From: Thiodiazotropha sp040507225
GTDB lineage: Bacteria > Pseudomonadota > Gammaproteobacteria > Chromatiales > Chromatiaceae
Assembly: GCA_040507225.1 (NCBI GenBank)
Contig: JBEVVG010000002.1
Span: 434,001 to 498,000, forward strand
Direction: 5' to 3'
Length of the DNA stretch: 64,000 nucleotides
This document shows, in pieces, positions 36,220-45,136 of this stretch; position 1 is the first letter of the stretch, and the number at the start of each line of letters is the position of its first letter. A program made the position numbers and the translations under genes. The notes beneath the pieces were generated by a model. That model saw only the letters and a list, made by a program, of their open reading frames with translations, did not search any database and was not told the origin of the DNA.

Positions 36220-37083
36220 ATGAAAATCGCCTTGACCGGTGCCAGTGGTTTTGTCGGTAGCCATCTTTCAACCGCCCTGAAGCGTCAGGGACACCAGGTC
36301 GTGGCCCTGAGCCGATTCGACCTGAATCAGATGGTTTCCCACCTGACCCGCCAGCTGAAGGGATGCGATGCGGTGATCAATCTGGCCGGTGAGCCGGTCA
36401 GCCGGCGCTGGACGGAGTCATATAAACGGGCCATGGTTTCCAGCCGGGTGGAAACCACCCGCCTGCTGGTGCGGGCCATGGAGGCGCTCGAGTTCCGCCC
36501 CAAAACCTTCATCTCCACTTCCGCGATCGGCGCCTTCGATGACCAGGGGCGTTACGATGAGGACGATCCACCCAACGCGGATGATTTTCTCGGCCGGCTG
36601 GCGAAGGACTGGGAACAGGCTGCCCGGGAGGCTGAATCCCTGGGTATCCGTACCCTGATCTTCCGTCTGGCGCTGGTGCTGGGTCCGGACGGTGGTCTGA
36701 TGAAGCAGTTGTTGGTTCCCTTCCGCATGGGCCTGGGCGGACCGATCGGTGATGGCATGCAGGCCTTCTCCTGGGTGCATATCGACGATCTGGTCGATGC
36801 CTACCTGTTCGCCCTCAAGGAACCCCAGCTGAGCGGGGTGTTCCACCTCAGCGCGCCCAAGCCGGTGACCAATGGCATCTTCACCCGACTGCTGGGGCGG
36901 GTTCTGCACCGGCCGACCGTGTTCCGCATCCCACACACCATGCTCAAGCTGATGTTTGGCGAAGCGGCCCAGGTGATGGTCAGCGGGCAGTGGGTGATTT
37001 CCAAGCGCTTGCCGGATTGCGGTTTCCAGTTTCGATTTCCGGAGCTTGAGATGGCCCTGGAAGACCTGGTTCGGCGAGCATGA
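36220..37083 (+). CDS. TIGR01777 family NAD-dependent epimerase/SDR protein
   Basis: A 287-residue extended short-chain dehydrogenase-like protein. The start MKIALTGASGFVGSHLSTAL has the GxxGxxG cofactor motif; the ATG at 36220 has GGGAG seven bases upstream, while an earlier in-frame start at 36139 lacks one. Family marks are INLAGEPVSRRWTESYKRAMVSSRVETTRLLV and a C-terminal DUF1731 region (LKLMFGEAAQVMVSGQWVISK). E. coli YfcH is of this family; its substrate is unknown. It overlaps the following UbiB-like gene by four bases. Confidence 0.9.
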   Translation: MKIALTGASGFVGSHLSTALKRQGHQVVALSRFDLNQMVSHLTRQLKGCDAVINLAGEPVSRRWTESYKRAMVSSRVETTRLLVRAMEALEFRPKTFISTSAIGAFDDQGRYDEDDPPNADDFLGRLAKDWEQAAREAESLGIRTLIFRLALVLGPDGGLMKQLLVPFRMGLGGPIGDGMQAFSWVHIDDLVDAYLFALKEPQLSGVFHLSAPKPVTNGIFTRLLGRVLHRPTVFRIPHTMLKLMFGEAAQVMVSGQWVISKRLPDCGFQFRFPELEMALEDLVRRA

Positions 37084-38402
37084 CCGGGGAGCGTGACCGG
37101 ATGCGACCGGATCGTTCCTTACCCCGCTCGCGGATCAGCCGGCTGGGCAAACTCGGACAACTGGCCGGTGGTATGGCCCTGGGTGCGGTCAACCAGGGGG
37201 CTCGGCAACTGCTCAGGGGAGAGCGCCCGAGCGCCCGTGATCTGCTGCTCACTCCGGCAAATGCGAGACGCCTCAGCGAGCGCCTTTCCGAGTTGAGGGG
37301 TGCCGCCATGAAGGTGGGCCAGTTGATCTCCATGGACAGTGGTCAGCTGTTACCGGAATCCCTCGGTGAACTGCTGTCCGGATTGCGGGACAACGCCCAC
37401 CCGATGCCCCTGGGTGAAATCAATCAGGTATTGAGTGCTGCCTGGGGTACGGACTGGAGCGGGGCGTTTCGCCGCTTCAATTTCACGCCCATGGCGTCGG
37501 CCTCAATCGGCCAGGTGCATGAGGCGGAGCTGAAGAGCGGTGAGCGCCTGGCGATCAAAATTCAATACCCGGGGGTCCGGCAGAGTATCGACAGTGACGT
37601 GGACAATGTGGCGCAGCTGCTGAGACTGTTCAAACAGATCCCCCAGCATCTCGATTTCAAGCCCGTCCTTTCCGAGGCGAAACTTCAGCTGCATCAGGAG
37701 GCCGACTACCTGCTTGAAGCCCGTTGGCTCGAGCAATATGCGCACAAACTGGGCCAAGATGAAGATTTCAGTATCCCCGAGGTGAATCGCGAATGGACCC
37801 GGGAGTCGGTGCTCTGCATGAGTTACATGGAGGGTGAACCGATTGAGGATCAGCTGAAATTGCCAGCCGAGGCGCGTAACAGAATCGCAACCCGGCTGTT
37901 GCAACTGGCACTCAGGGAGGTGTTTCACTGGGGCCTAGTACAGACCGATCCCAACTTTTCAAATTTCCGCTATGAGCCGCACACTGGGAAGATCCAGCTT
38001 CTGGATTTTGGCGCCACCCGGGAGTACCCCGAGGCTCGCCGTGACACCCTGAAGCAGTTGCTGCAGGCCTGCCTGGGTGGTGAGGAGTTTGCGATCGCGG
38101 AGGCCGCGAGAGAAGTGGGGTACCTGGGCGCTGACGACCCGGACTCCTATCGTCGCCAGGTGGTGACCCTGTTGATGATGGTGAGTGAACCCCTGCGTCA
38201 GACCCGCTACGATTTTGCAACCACGGATCTGGTCTCACGCATGAGCGAGGTACTCATCGAGATGCGTCTGCAGGGCAGCCACGGCAGCCTGCCACCTACC
38301 GATGTGTTGTTCCTGCATCGCAAGCTCGGGGGTCTGTACCTGCTGCTGTCCCGCCTGAAGGCTGAGTTAAACGTCCGGGAGTTGGTTATCCGGATGCTCT
38401 GA
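37080..38402 (+). CDS. UbiB/ABC1/AarF family atypical kinase-like protein
   Basis: A 440-residue member of the ABC1 family. The family's KxGQ motif appears as AAMKVGQLISMDSGQLLPESL near residue 78; ASIGQVHEAEL follows as the nucleotide loop with the A-rich replacement, then the catalytic ADYLLEARWLEQYA segment, DPNFSNFRY and LLDFGATREYP. Family members include UbiB of ubiquinone synthesis, but true UbiB is longer (about 546) with C-terminal membrane helices, absent here. It is coupled by ATGA overlap to the epimerase gene. Confidence 0.9.
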   Translation: MTGERDRMRPDRSLPRSRISRLGKLGQLAGGMALGAVNQGARQLLRGERPSARDLLLTPANARRLSERLSELRGAAMKVGQLISMDSGQLLPESLGELLSGLRDNAHPMPLGEINQVLSAAWGTDWSGAFRRFNFTPMASASIGQVHEAELKSGERLAIKIQYPGVRQSIDSDVDNVAQLLRLFKQIPQHLDFKPVLSEAKLQLHQEADYLLEARWLEQYAHKLGQDEDFSIPEVNREWTRESVLCMSYMEGEPIEDQLKLPAEARNRIATRLLQLALREVFHWGLVQTDPNFSNFRYEPHTGKIQLLDFGATREYPEARRDTLKQLLQACLGGEEFAIAEAAREVGYLGADDPDSYRRQVVTLLMMVSEPLRQTRYDFATTDLVSRMSEVLIEMRLQGSHGSLPPTDVLFLHRKLGGLYLLLSRLKAELNVRELVIRML

Positions 38403-38464
38403 CACACATCATCAGAGGACATGACCTGACTCCGGCTTCTGAACATCAACCGCGTTCGGAGCCA

Positions 38465-38489
38465 CCGGGCCATGCGTGACATGGCCCGG
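38465..38489. terminator. Bidirectional terminator-like hairpin
   Basis: A perfect 10-bp stem (CCGGGCCATG / CATGGCCCGG) with a five-base loop lies between the converging UbiB-like and beta-helix genes. It has no T-run on either side, so it may only slow polymerase or protect 3' ends. Confidence 0.5.
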
Positions 38490-38495
38490 CCGTGT

Positions 38496-41400
38496 TCAGT
38501 CCTTGAGCATCACGAATCCCCAAAACTCGTGTTTCACCGTGGAGAAGTCCCCATTGGCTTCATCTTTGGGATTGATCGTCTGATAGTAGGGAATGCCGAT
38601 CTGGTCCACCCACAGGGGATCTTCCGCACCCGGCATGGGTAGATTGATATAGGAGCCGTTGTAGACTTCATCCACCAGCGGAGACGCATCCACGCCGAAT
38701 CCGACAGAGTTATAGATGCGTATGTGCTCACCGGGTTGCGCGTAGTTGCCCAGGTTGACTGAGATAACCGGGTCACGTTCGGCGTTGATGACGATCAGAT
38801 GTGCCCGCCTGGGGTCGTACTCGTTGGGTCGGATCACGATTTCCGTGTGTGCGACATGGAATTCGTCCAGATTGCCCGGATGACTGCATGCAAGGCAACT
38901 ATCGGTACGCGAATAGAGCGCAACATTGTCTTCAAACACCATGTTAGCAGCATCATAGGCCTGGGTCTGCAGGTTGTGCCCGTACACGTAGTTTTCCGTG
39001 AAATGCTGGTCCGTGCCGCCGCTCTTGCCGAATTGAACCTGGGTTCGGGAACGGAAATTACGGGTACCGTCACCCAGCCTGCGCGCGCCGAACACCACAT
39101 TGCCCTTGCCATGCATCGAGCTCAGTACGCTACTGCCGCTGGAGCGGGAATAGAGCTGGAACGGATTGGAAAAGTTGCCGGCGACGATGTTTTCGTAGAG
39201 ATAGCGGGGAGTGCCCGATTCGTTCTGCGCATACACCCCGGGTCCGTGGGGCCGGACATCGGAAACCATGCCATTGTCGTAAACGATGTTGCCATAAAGG
39301 ACATTGTTCTGGGCGCGACGCCAGGTACCGATCCCCATCGACAGGTCGTGTATGACATTGTTGACCAGACGGATATTGTTGCCTCCGTCGATGCGCATGT
39401 AGGCCCGTTGCACCTCGCCTGCATCGATAATGGATTGCGCGATTTCCCGATATACCTCACTGGTCACGTCACCGCCGTATTCGCCGCCGGGGATGTAGTA
39501 GTCGGGATTGAAGCGACGCCAGCTGTCAGTCGGCAGGGCAGTCATCTCCAGGTCCCAGACGTAGACGTGGTCTGAGGTGTTGGGCCAGCTGAAATAGAGT
39601 CCGCTGTCGATGCGCACCCTGGCGTCCAGTTCCGGGCGGATATGAATCGCCCGTCCGGGTGTACCCTGCAATCTGACCGGCCAGAAGCGCGTCTCATCAC
39701 CGACATCGAAACTGCCGAACAGGGGCGAGATGTAATCCCCCTCCTTCAGCCAGATGATGGAGTTATCTGGAATTGTTGTCGTCATTTGCAGCGCATCAAA
39801 CAGGTTCCAGGGATCACTGTCCGTACCCTGCCCCTCACCCTGGGCGACGTCTGCGGATACCCAATACTGATGATAATCGGGTTGTAGTTCCACCTGGGAT
39901 GACCAGCGTTCACGTTCCGCCGGGTCACTGATCACCGAAGAGGAGATGGTTGCGACGATCGGGTGTGACAGGGTGGCCGGATAGATCTGCGTGAGATTGT
40001 CCGCTCCGGGCGGGGCTTCCTCCACTGGGGGTTGTCCCGGTTGACGAAGGATCAGGAAGGCTCCGAACTCCTGTTGTACGCCGCTGAAATCGTCCTCCGA
40101 GTCGGCAGGGTTGAGCGGCTGATCGCCGGTGACGGGACGGTCCCGCCAGTAGGGGTCTGAAGGCCCGGTCATGGGAAGATCGATGAACTGCCCGTTGTAG
40201 GTGCCGGCCAGCAACGGCTCTGAATGGGCGTGATAGTCCAGGGCATTGTAGATCTGCAGGTAGTCACCGTTTTCTGCATAGCGGCCCAGGTCAACGGAAA
40301 CCAATGCCTCCCTTTGCGGATTGACCACCACCAGGTGAGCCTTGCGGGGATCGTAGGCATTCGGACGGATCGCCGCCCGCGGTTGGCTGGGGATGTGCTC
40401 GATGATGTTGCGGTTGCCGGAACAGGCGCCACAGGGGCGGGTATCCGAGTAGTAGACCTGGTTGTCGGCAAAGTCCATGTTCGTGGAATCGAACCCGGGG
40501 GTCTCGAGCTGGTGACCGTAGATCGTATTCCCGCTGAAACTTTGCAGGGTGCCGCTGCTGCTGCCCAGACGGACATCTGCCCGTGGTGCGTAGTTGCCCT
40601 GCCCATCCCCCAACAGGCGGGCGCCGTATACGATATTACCGGCACCCGAAATCGCACTCGAACCAGCAGAACCGCTCGCATTGGCGATGAGGGGATCGGA
40701 GAAATTTCCCGCGATGATGTTCTCTTCGAGCTTGCGCGGCGTGTTGGAACGGTTCTGGCTGGAGATCCCGACGCCGTGGGTGCGACGGTCGCTTACATAA
40801 CCGTTGGAGGCCACAATGTTGCCGTACAACACGGTGTTTTTGGCCCGGTGGAAGGTGAAGATGCCATTGGGCAGTGCATGCACGATATTATTGATGAGAC
40901 GGATGTTGTCGCCTCCGTCGATGCGCATGGGTGCACGCAGATACTCACCGGCATCAGAGATGGAAGCGGCGATTTCAGTGCTGTTCGTGCCCGGTATGTA
41001 GAAGTCAGGATTGAAGCGGCGCCAGGCATCGCCCGGCAATGCGGTCATCTCCAGGTCCCACACCGAAACATGATCTCCGGTGTTGGGCCAACTGAAATAG
41101 AGCCCGCCGTCGATGCGCACCTCGGCGTCCCGTTCGGGCCGGATATGGATGGCGCGTCCCGGGCTGCCCTGCAGGGTCACTGGCCAGGCGCGAATTTCAT
41201 CGCCGTTGGCGAAGCGCTCGGCAATCGGTGATACATAGTCGCCGGATTGCAGCCAGATGATACTGTTGTCCTGGATGGCGCCGCGTTTTTTCAATGCGTC
41301 GTAGAGATTCCAGGGATCGGACCGGGTGCCGCTACCGGTTCCGGGTACGGTATCCGGGGATACCCAGTACTCTTGATAATCGGGCGCCAGTTCGACCTGG

Positions 41401-41591
41401 TCAGACCAGCGCAGGCGTTCTGCGTCATCACTGATGATATCGGAAGAGATCGGTGTGGCGGGTGGCTGGGTTAGGGTTGCGATGATCGGCAGGGTAGCGC
41501 TGGTTGACCCTTGCGTGAGCGGGTCACTGTGGGATCCGGTCGACAGTCCCAGCGCAATAAGCAAGCCGAAGATTCTTGCGATCTGTTTCAT
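38496..41591 (-). CDS. Secreted tandem-duplicated parallel beta-helix protein
   Basis: A 1,031-residue exported protein. It starts at the ATG at 41591 (GGAGG upstream), with a signal peptide (MKQIARIFGLLIALGLSTGS). It consists of two homologous units, about residues 33-525 and 538-1031. Each begins with ISSD/SSSVISD-AER-RWS-QVEL-PDY-YWVS and repeats SDPWNL, NSIIWL, GRAIHIRPE, GLYFSWPNT, VWDLEMTALP, SWRRFNPD and YIPG, then the IRLxNN and NVLYGNIV turns typical of pectate-lyase-like beta-helices (chondroitinase B-like folds). No catalytic residues can be assigned. A polysaccharide-binding or degrading surface protein is plausible. Confidence 0.8.
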   Translation of the reverse strand: MKQIARIFGLLIALGLSTGSHSDPLTQGSTSATLPIIATLTQPPATPISSDIISDDAERLRWSDQVELAPDYQEYWVSPDTVPGTGSGTRSDPWNLYDALKKRGAIQDNSIIWLQSGDYVSPIAERFANGDEIRAWPVTLQGSPGRAIHIRPERDAEVRIDGGLYFSWPNTGDHVSVWDLEMTALPGDAWRRFNPDFYIPGTNSTEIAASISDAGEYLRAPMRIDGGDNIRLINNIVHALPNGIFTFHRAKNTVLYGNIVASNGYVSDRRTHGVGISSQNRSNTPRKLEENIIAGNFSDPLIANASGSAGSSAISGAGNIVYGARLLGDGQGNYAPRADVRLGSSSGTLQSFSGNTIYGHQLETPGFDSTNMDFADNQVYYSDTRPCGACSGNRNIIEHIPSQPRAAIRPNAYDPRKAHLVVVNPQREALVSVDLGRYAENGDYLQIYNALDYHAHSEPLLAGTYNGQFIDLPMTGPSDPYWRDRPVTGDQPLNPADSEDDFSGVQQEFGAFLILRQPGQPPVEEAPPGADNLTQIYPATLSHPIVATISSSVISDPAERERWSSQVELQPDYHQYWVSADVAQGEGQGTDSDPWNLFDALQMTTTIPDNSIIWLKEGDYISPLFGSFDVGDETRFWPVRLQGTPGRAIHIRPELDARVRIDSGLYFSWPNTSDHVYVWDLEMTALPTDSWRRFNPDYYIPGGEYGGDVTSEVYREIAQSIIDAGEVQRAYMRIDGGNNIRLVNNVIHDLSMGIGTWRRAQNNVLYGNIVYDNGMVSDVRPHGPGVYAQNESGTPRYLYENIVAGNFSNPFQLYSRSSGSSVLSSMHGKGNVVFGARRLGDGTRNFRSRTQVQFGKSGGTDQHFTENYVYGHNLQTQAYDAANMVFEDNVALYSRTDSCLACSHPGNLDEFHVAHTEIVIRPNEYDPRRAHLIVINAERDPVISVNLGNYAQPGEHIRIYNSVGFGVDASPLVDEVYNGSYINLPMPGAEDPLWVDQIGIPYYQTINPKDEANGDFSTVKHEFWGFVMLKD

Positions 41592-41857
41592 GAGGTCCTC
41601 CATTACTGCTTCCCTGACTACAGATGAAACGGTTTCAGTGTATGGGAGTCGCCTGATCGATAGTCAGTCCTGGTTCACAGTTTCATTGATGTACCGGGGT
41701 TATCGATGATGGCTTGACAGGGGGTCGTGCGCTGGAGTCCGCTTGATACAGTGCGTACTGTCCCTTGATGACCGTCAATGGCAGTCTTGCATCGTTGCAG
41801 TAAGATGCCCCGCCTTGGGTCATAACAGGCCCCGAATCATGGTTAGTGGAGAAGCCC

Positions 41858-42298
41858 GTGCGTGAATACAAATTACCGGTTGTGGATCCCGACAAGATGC
41901 CGCTGGTCGAACTGGAACTGATGAACGAGGTGCACCGCGAGGAGGTCGCGTTGGTCAATGCCTTCGGGGCGCAGTTGCATTCCGCAATGGAGGGCCGGGG
42001 GGATGAGGCGGCGATCAGCCAGGCCCTGAGTGCCTGGATCGCGCATACCCGGGAACATTTCGAAGGTGAAAACCGCCTCATGAAGGCGCAAAAATTTCCG
42101 CCTTTCCCGGTGCACAAGGGCGAACATGACCAGGCTCTGGTGCAACTGAATCGGGTTGAACAGGCGTGGCGGGACGACCGGGATCTGTCGGCCCTGGTGA
42201 ATTATCTCTATGAGGTGTGGCTGCCCTGGTTCGACACCCATGTGAAGACCATGGACACCGTCACCGCAGGATTTCTCAAGCGGACCATGGCGTCCTGA
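41858..42298 (+). CDS. Bacteriohemerythrin
   Basis: A 146-residue four-helix-bundle O2-binding diiron protein. All seven ligands can be lined up: His26 (NEVHREE), His67 and Glu71 (EHFEGENRLM), His86 and His90 (HKGEHDQAL), His128 and Asp133 (WFDTHVKTMD). The likely start is GTG at 41858, three bases after GGAGAAG; another GTG at 41846 would add four residues. Roles in the family include O2 storage or sensing and delivery to respiratory enzymes. It is a single gene between two other small transcription units. Confidence 0.9.
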   Translation: MREYKLPVVDPDKMPLVELELMNEVHREEVALVNAFGAQLHSAMEGRGDEAAISQALSAWIAHTREHFEGENRLMKAQKFPPFPVHKGEHDQALVQLNRVEQAWRDDRDLSALVNYLYEVWLPWFDTHVKTMDTVTAGFLKRTMAS

Positions 42299-42327
42299 GC
42301 GAACGCCGCGTGAAGAGGCAGTCTACG

Positions 42328-42356
42328 GATCAGGGCGGGTTGACCCCGCCCTGATC
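42328..42356. terminator. Terminator-like hairpin between hemerythrin and small membrane peptide genes
   Basis: A perfect 12-bp stem (GATCAGGGCGGG / CCCGCCCTGATC) with a five-base loop, 30 bases after the hemerythrin stop and just past the stop of the converging 26-residue gene. There is no clear T-run, so it is probably a shared 3' end structure. Confidence 0.6.
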
Positions 42357-42359
42357 GGT

Positions 42360-42440
42360 TCAGCCGATCATCACAGAGATCACGATACCCAGGATGAGAA
42401 TGGCGAGAGCGCCCAAAATGGCTTTGTCACTACCTAACAT
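42360..42440 (-). CDS. 26-residue single-pass membrane peptide
   Basis: A very short gene: ATG at 42440 with GGAGGA eight bases upstream on the minus strand, and TGA at 42360. The peptide starts MLGSDKAILGALAILILGIV and ends in a further hydrophobic stretch, giving one membrane helix of about 20 residues with a short charged head. A strong ribosome binding site, a clean helix and a following hairpin support a real gene. No family can be named; it may be a small subunit or regulator of a membrane complex. Confidence 0.6.
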   Translation of the reverse strand: MLGSDKAILGALAILILGIVISVMIG

Positions 42441-42840
42441 GGCGAAGTCCTCCGAATTTTGACTTGGACAAACATAAGCGTCTCAATCGATGAGACCGCA
42501 ACAGTGACGGTAAGTCATACGACCCAGTATTACAGGGCAGACCACAGCGTAATCGTTCACTGGCCCGCATGAACTGACCTAAGTCAAAGAAATGTATGGT
42601 CATTTTGAAATCTTTCAAGGGTTATGAGCTGTACCTGTCCGGAATAGACAGGTCCGATGCGAGCGTCGGACCGCCCCTGAGTCGAGAGACTGGATCTGCA
42701 CTATGACAGCCGTAGGGTCGCAAACATGACGATTTGCCGCATGAGCCCGGGCTGTGTTCCTGGCAAAACCGTCTGTAGAAGCCTTTTTCGTGGTACAAAT
42801 AGGGGATGAGTCAGGCCAGAGACGAGGATCAGAGGATAAG
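42441..42840. other. Intergenic region with an FNR-type palindrome
   Basis: A 400-base gap between the small membrane peptide gene (minus) and the 225-residue unknown gene (plus), so it must serve both. It holds CTGACCTAAGTCAA at 42574-42587, containing the perfect TGAC-N4-GTCA palindrome resembling FNR/DNR sites (TTGAT-N4-ATCAA). An inverted repeat (ACCTGTCCGG / GACAGGTCCG like) is at 42636-42656. No convincing extra gene is seen. Confidence 0.5.
42574..42587. promoter_or_regulatory. FNR/CRP-family-like operator
   Basis: CTGACCTAAGTCAA contains perfect inverted TGAC/GTCA half-sites four bases apart, as in sites for FNR, ANR and DNR regulators. It is 134 bases upstream of the 26-residue peptide gene and about 255 bases before the 225-residue gene. 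No FNR gene is in the window. Confidence 0.35.
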
Positions 42841-43518
42841 ATGAATCTGCTGTTCAGCCAGATGCCGGGTCGGCACGAGCGTCATGCGATGCGCAAATAC
42901 AATAACCCGCTGTTTGCGGAACAGGATCGGCAACTGACCCAGAGTGCCTTGACGGAAGCCCAGCGCCTCGATCATGAAGAGCTGGTCGCCTACATCGTGG
43001 ATTTGCGCAAATTGGTCGGCGAGGCCGTGTCACTGGGACCGCACGAACAAAGCGAGGTGATCCTGGAGCTGAAGGAAAGGCTCGACAAGTACTATGAACA
43101 GGCCTGTCGACTCGCCGATGATCAGACCCCCAACAAGCAGGCGATCCGTAAACTGGTCGAGGTGATCATGCGTTCGGTTTGGAAGGGGGCCGGCAACGAT
43201 ACGGTCGCTCATCAGGAGTTGCAGAACGAGGAAGTGGCCAGGTCGGCTCATTACGAACTGCTGGAAACCCCTTTGGTGGCGGATCTTCTGGACCCGGACT
43301 CCCTGATTCGGAACGATGAACTGCTACCGGTTCTGTTGAGTGCCTCCGAGGAGGATTTCCAGGCCGCGATCAACCTGTTCGACCACCAGCAATTGAGCCT
43401 GCTGTGTGATCAGGGGGAAAGCCTGCTGGAAAAGGCCAATGATGACGAGGTCTGGAAGTTGGCGCGCACACGATTCGCGGCGCTGCAGCATCTGCGGGAT
43501 TCCCTGCTGAACGGATAG
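42841..43518 (+). CDS. Conserved hypothetical helical protein, 225 residues
   Basis: I do not recognise the family. The start at 42841 has AGAGGATAAG upstream. The protein is cytoplasmic, acidic and nearly all helical, with amphipathic stretches (EELVAYIVDLRKLVGEAVSLGPHEQ, SEVILELKERLDKYYEQACRLADD). It has no signal peptide, cysteine motif or known catalytic pattern. The C-terminal part (LLPVLLSASEEDFQAAINLFDHQQLSLL) could be a protein-interaction surface. It is a single gene, converging on the LbtU-type gene. Confidence 0.75.
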   Translation: MNLLFSQMPGRHERHAMRKYNNPLFAEQDRQLTQSALTEAQRLDHEELVAYIVDLRKLVGEAVSLGPHEQSEVILELKERLDKYYEQACRLADDQTPNKQAIRKLVEVIMRSVWKGAGNDTVAHQELQNEEVARSAHYELLETPLVADLLDPDSLIRNDELLPVLLSASEEDFQAAINLFDHQQLSLLCDQGESLLEKANDDEVWKLARTRFAALQHLRDSLLNG

Positions 43519-43575
43519 CGTTCCGTTGAACGGGCCAACCAGCCTTTTGCGCCGCACCGTTTTTGCAACACGGGT

Positions 43576-44709
43576 TTAAAACTGGATGGACAGTTTCGCG
43601 TTGAGCGCGTTGACCCGCTCGATTGCGGCTTCGAAATCCTCGTCCTCGGGATCCTGCGGCATGGTTTTGTAACGACCGTGCAGAAATTCGAGCATGAAGA
43701 TGATCTGATGGTTTACGTACCAGGTCGTCGCCATGCCATACCGTACCTCCGGCTCATCCTCCAGCTCCTGACTCTTCTCCAGGCGGATTGCGTACTCGAA
43801 ATCCGTGCCGGGAAGAAAGTAGGCGAACTCCAGGTTCCATGCGCGCGGATGATTGAATTCGGGATCCAGTTCTTGAAAGTCGCGCAGCGCCCCCAGTATT
43901 TCGAATGAGCAGCCAAACGCATCCGAATAGGCAGAAATGAAGCCGCTGAAACCGGGTACCCGGTTCACATAGCGATCATCCTCCAGGAGTCGTTCATCTG
44001 AATCAGCCAGATCTGTCTGGTAGCTGAGTCCCCATAACAGGCCCTCGAGGGGGGCGTGTTCGAATCCGATCGCCCAGTCCCAGGAATCATGCCTTCCCTG
44101 CTGGTTAGCCCATCCCTTGTAAGCAGCGATCGACAGATCGAAACTATCGTCCGATCCATAATTCGCCAGCGCCACATGCCTGGCGCTGGTCTCGCCGAAC
44201 TCGAGCATGGGGCCGGTTATGAAATTACTGTAGTAGAGACCAAAGGGCGTGTACTGCTTGCCCAAACTCAGCTCAAACGGTTCGAAATCCAGAGTGATGA
44301 AGGCCTCTTCCACAACGATCTCATCGGGATCCGAGTCGTATTCGAAAACCACTTCCGCTTCGGCCCATTCGTACAGGTCGGCGATGAAGCCGAGCTGAAG
44401 GGTCGCGGCTTGTTCCCGTACCGTCTTGTCGAGAGCCGGAGTGTTGTATTGCTGCCGGTATGACAGGGCCTCTCCTTCGAGAAGTCCTGAAAAGCGCAGC
44501 CATTCGCTGAATTCCCGCTGTAAACCGGCTTCCCGTTGTTCCCGCGGGGTGCGGTAGATTCCGGCGCGTTCCGAGTCCTCATTGATGGCGTCATCATCTG
44601 TCGCGGGAAGTTGTTCGGCCATCAGCCCCGTAGAGAGACAGGACAGCATGAACAGGGCGGCAACCGAGGATTCGCAAAACCTGGCGCTTGAGATTGAAGT
44701 ACAAGGCAT
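43576..44709 (-). CDS. LbtU family outer-membrane porin
   Basis: A 377-residue beta-barrel protein. The start at 44709 gives a signal peptide (SVAALFMLSCLSTGLMAEQ). Mature segments alternate polar and hydrophobic residues, e.g. EWLRFSGLLEGEALSYRQQY, AEAEVVFEYDSDPDEIVVEEAFITLDF, ELSLGKQYTPFGLYYSN, and it ends in a C-terminal aromatic (NALNAKLSIQF), the usual barrel signal. The pattern matches the family named after Legionella LbtU (legiobactin uptake), though most members have no proven siderophore role. A phosphate- or sugar-selective porin is an alternative. Confidence 0.75.
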   Translation of the reverse strand: MPCTSISSARFCESSVAALFMLSCLSTGLMAEQLPATDDDAINEDSERAGIYRTPREQREAGLQREFSEWLRFSGLLEGEALSYRQQYNTPALDKTVREQAATLQLGFIADLYEWAEAEVVFEYDSDPDEIVVEEAFITLDFEPFELSLGKQYTPFGLYYSNFITGPMLEFGETSARHVALANYGSDDSFDLSIAAYKGWANQQGRHDSWDWAIGFEHAPLEGLLWGLSYQTDLADSDERLLEDDRYVNRVPGFSGFISAYSDAFGCSFEILGALRDFQELDPEFNHPRAWNLEFAYFLPGTDFEYAIRLEKSQELEDEPEVRYGMATTWYVNHQIIFMLEFLHGRYKTMPQDPEDEDFEAAIERVNALNAKLSIQF

Positions 44710-45136
44710 AGTTGGTCGGCTTGGATGAAGATGTTCAAAAACCGCGTGCTTTACAAAATTCACCCTGCACGGAATTGGCTTTGACTGCAACCGGAAAAGC
44801 GGCACAGAAACACCTTATAGGACGTTTGTTCTATGTGTTTCGCTGGCTCGTTCAGGCGGTCTGGCAGAAGGGTTTCGATCCCGAAAAGCATCCAGGACAG
44901 AACCCGTAATTTGCCGCCTGATAGATATTAATTATTAATAAAACAATAGGTTATGATATGAGACAAAAGTACTTTGGACAATGATTCTATAGTCTGGCGG
45001 GTGAGTGGTGTGTATTCATTATGTGACTTCACATGAATGGCTGAGGCGATGTTTGAGTCATGAATCAGTCCGGTCCCTGAAGGGGGGTCTTTGTGAAGCG
45101 TGCATGCTAATGAACAACACCAAGAGGAACGAAACC
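44710..45136. other. Divergent intergenic region between the LbtU-type porin and the cysteine-rich protein
   Basis: A 427-base gap. An AT-rich block (GATAGATATTAATTATTAATA, about 44,921-44,945) could be a promoter or a degenerate Fur-like site for the porin gene, but no clear consensus is met. A perfect palindrome ATGTGA-CT-TCACAT is at 45021-45034. A possible 65-residue frame at 44712-44909 has no ribosome binding site and is not counted. Confidence 0.45.
45021..45034. promoter_or_regulatory. Palindromic operator candidate ATGTGACTTCACAT
   Basis: Six-base perfect arms around CT, 103 bases upstream of the cysteine-rich exported protein gene. CRP sites have six rather than two bases between TGTGA and TCACA, so this is not a standard CRP box. 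The regulator is unknown. Confidence 0.35.

Noticed and set aside
44712..44909. 65-residue frame upstream of the cysteine-rich protein gene
   Set aside because: TTG start, no ribosome binding site, and no membrane or known motif. The region looks like a promoter region.
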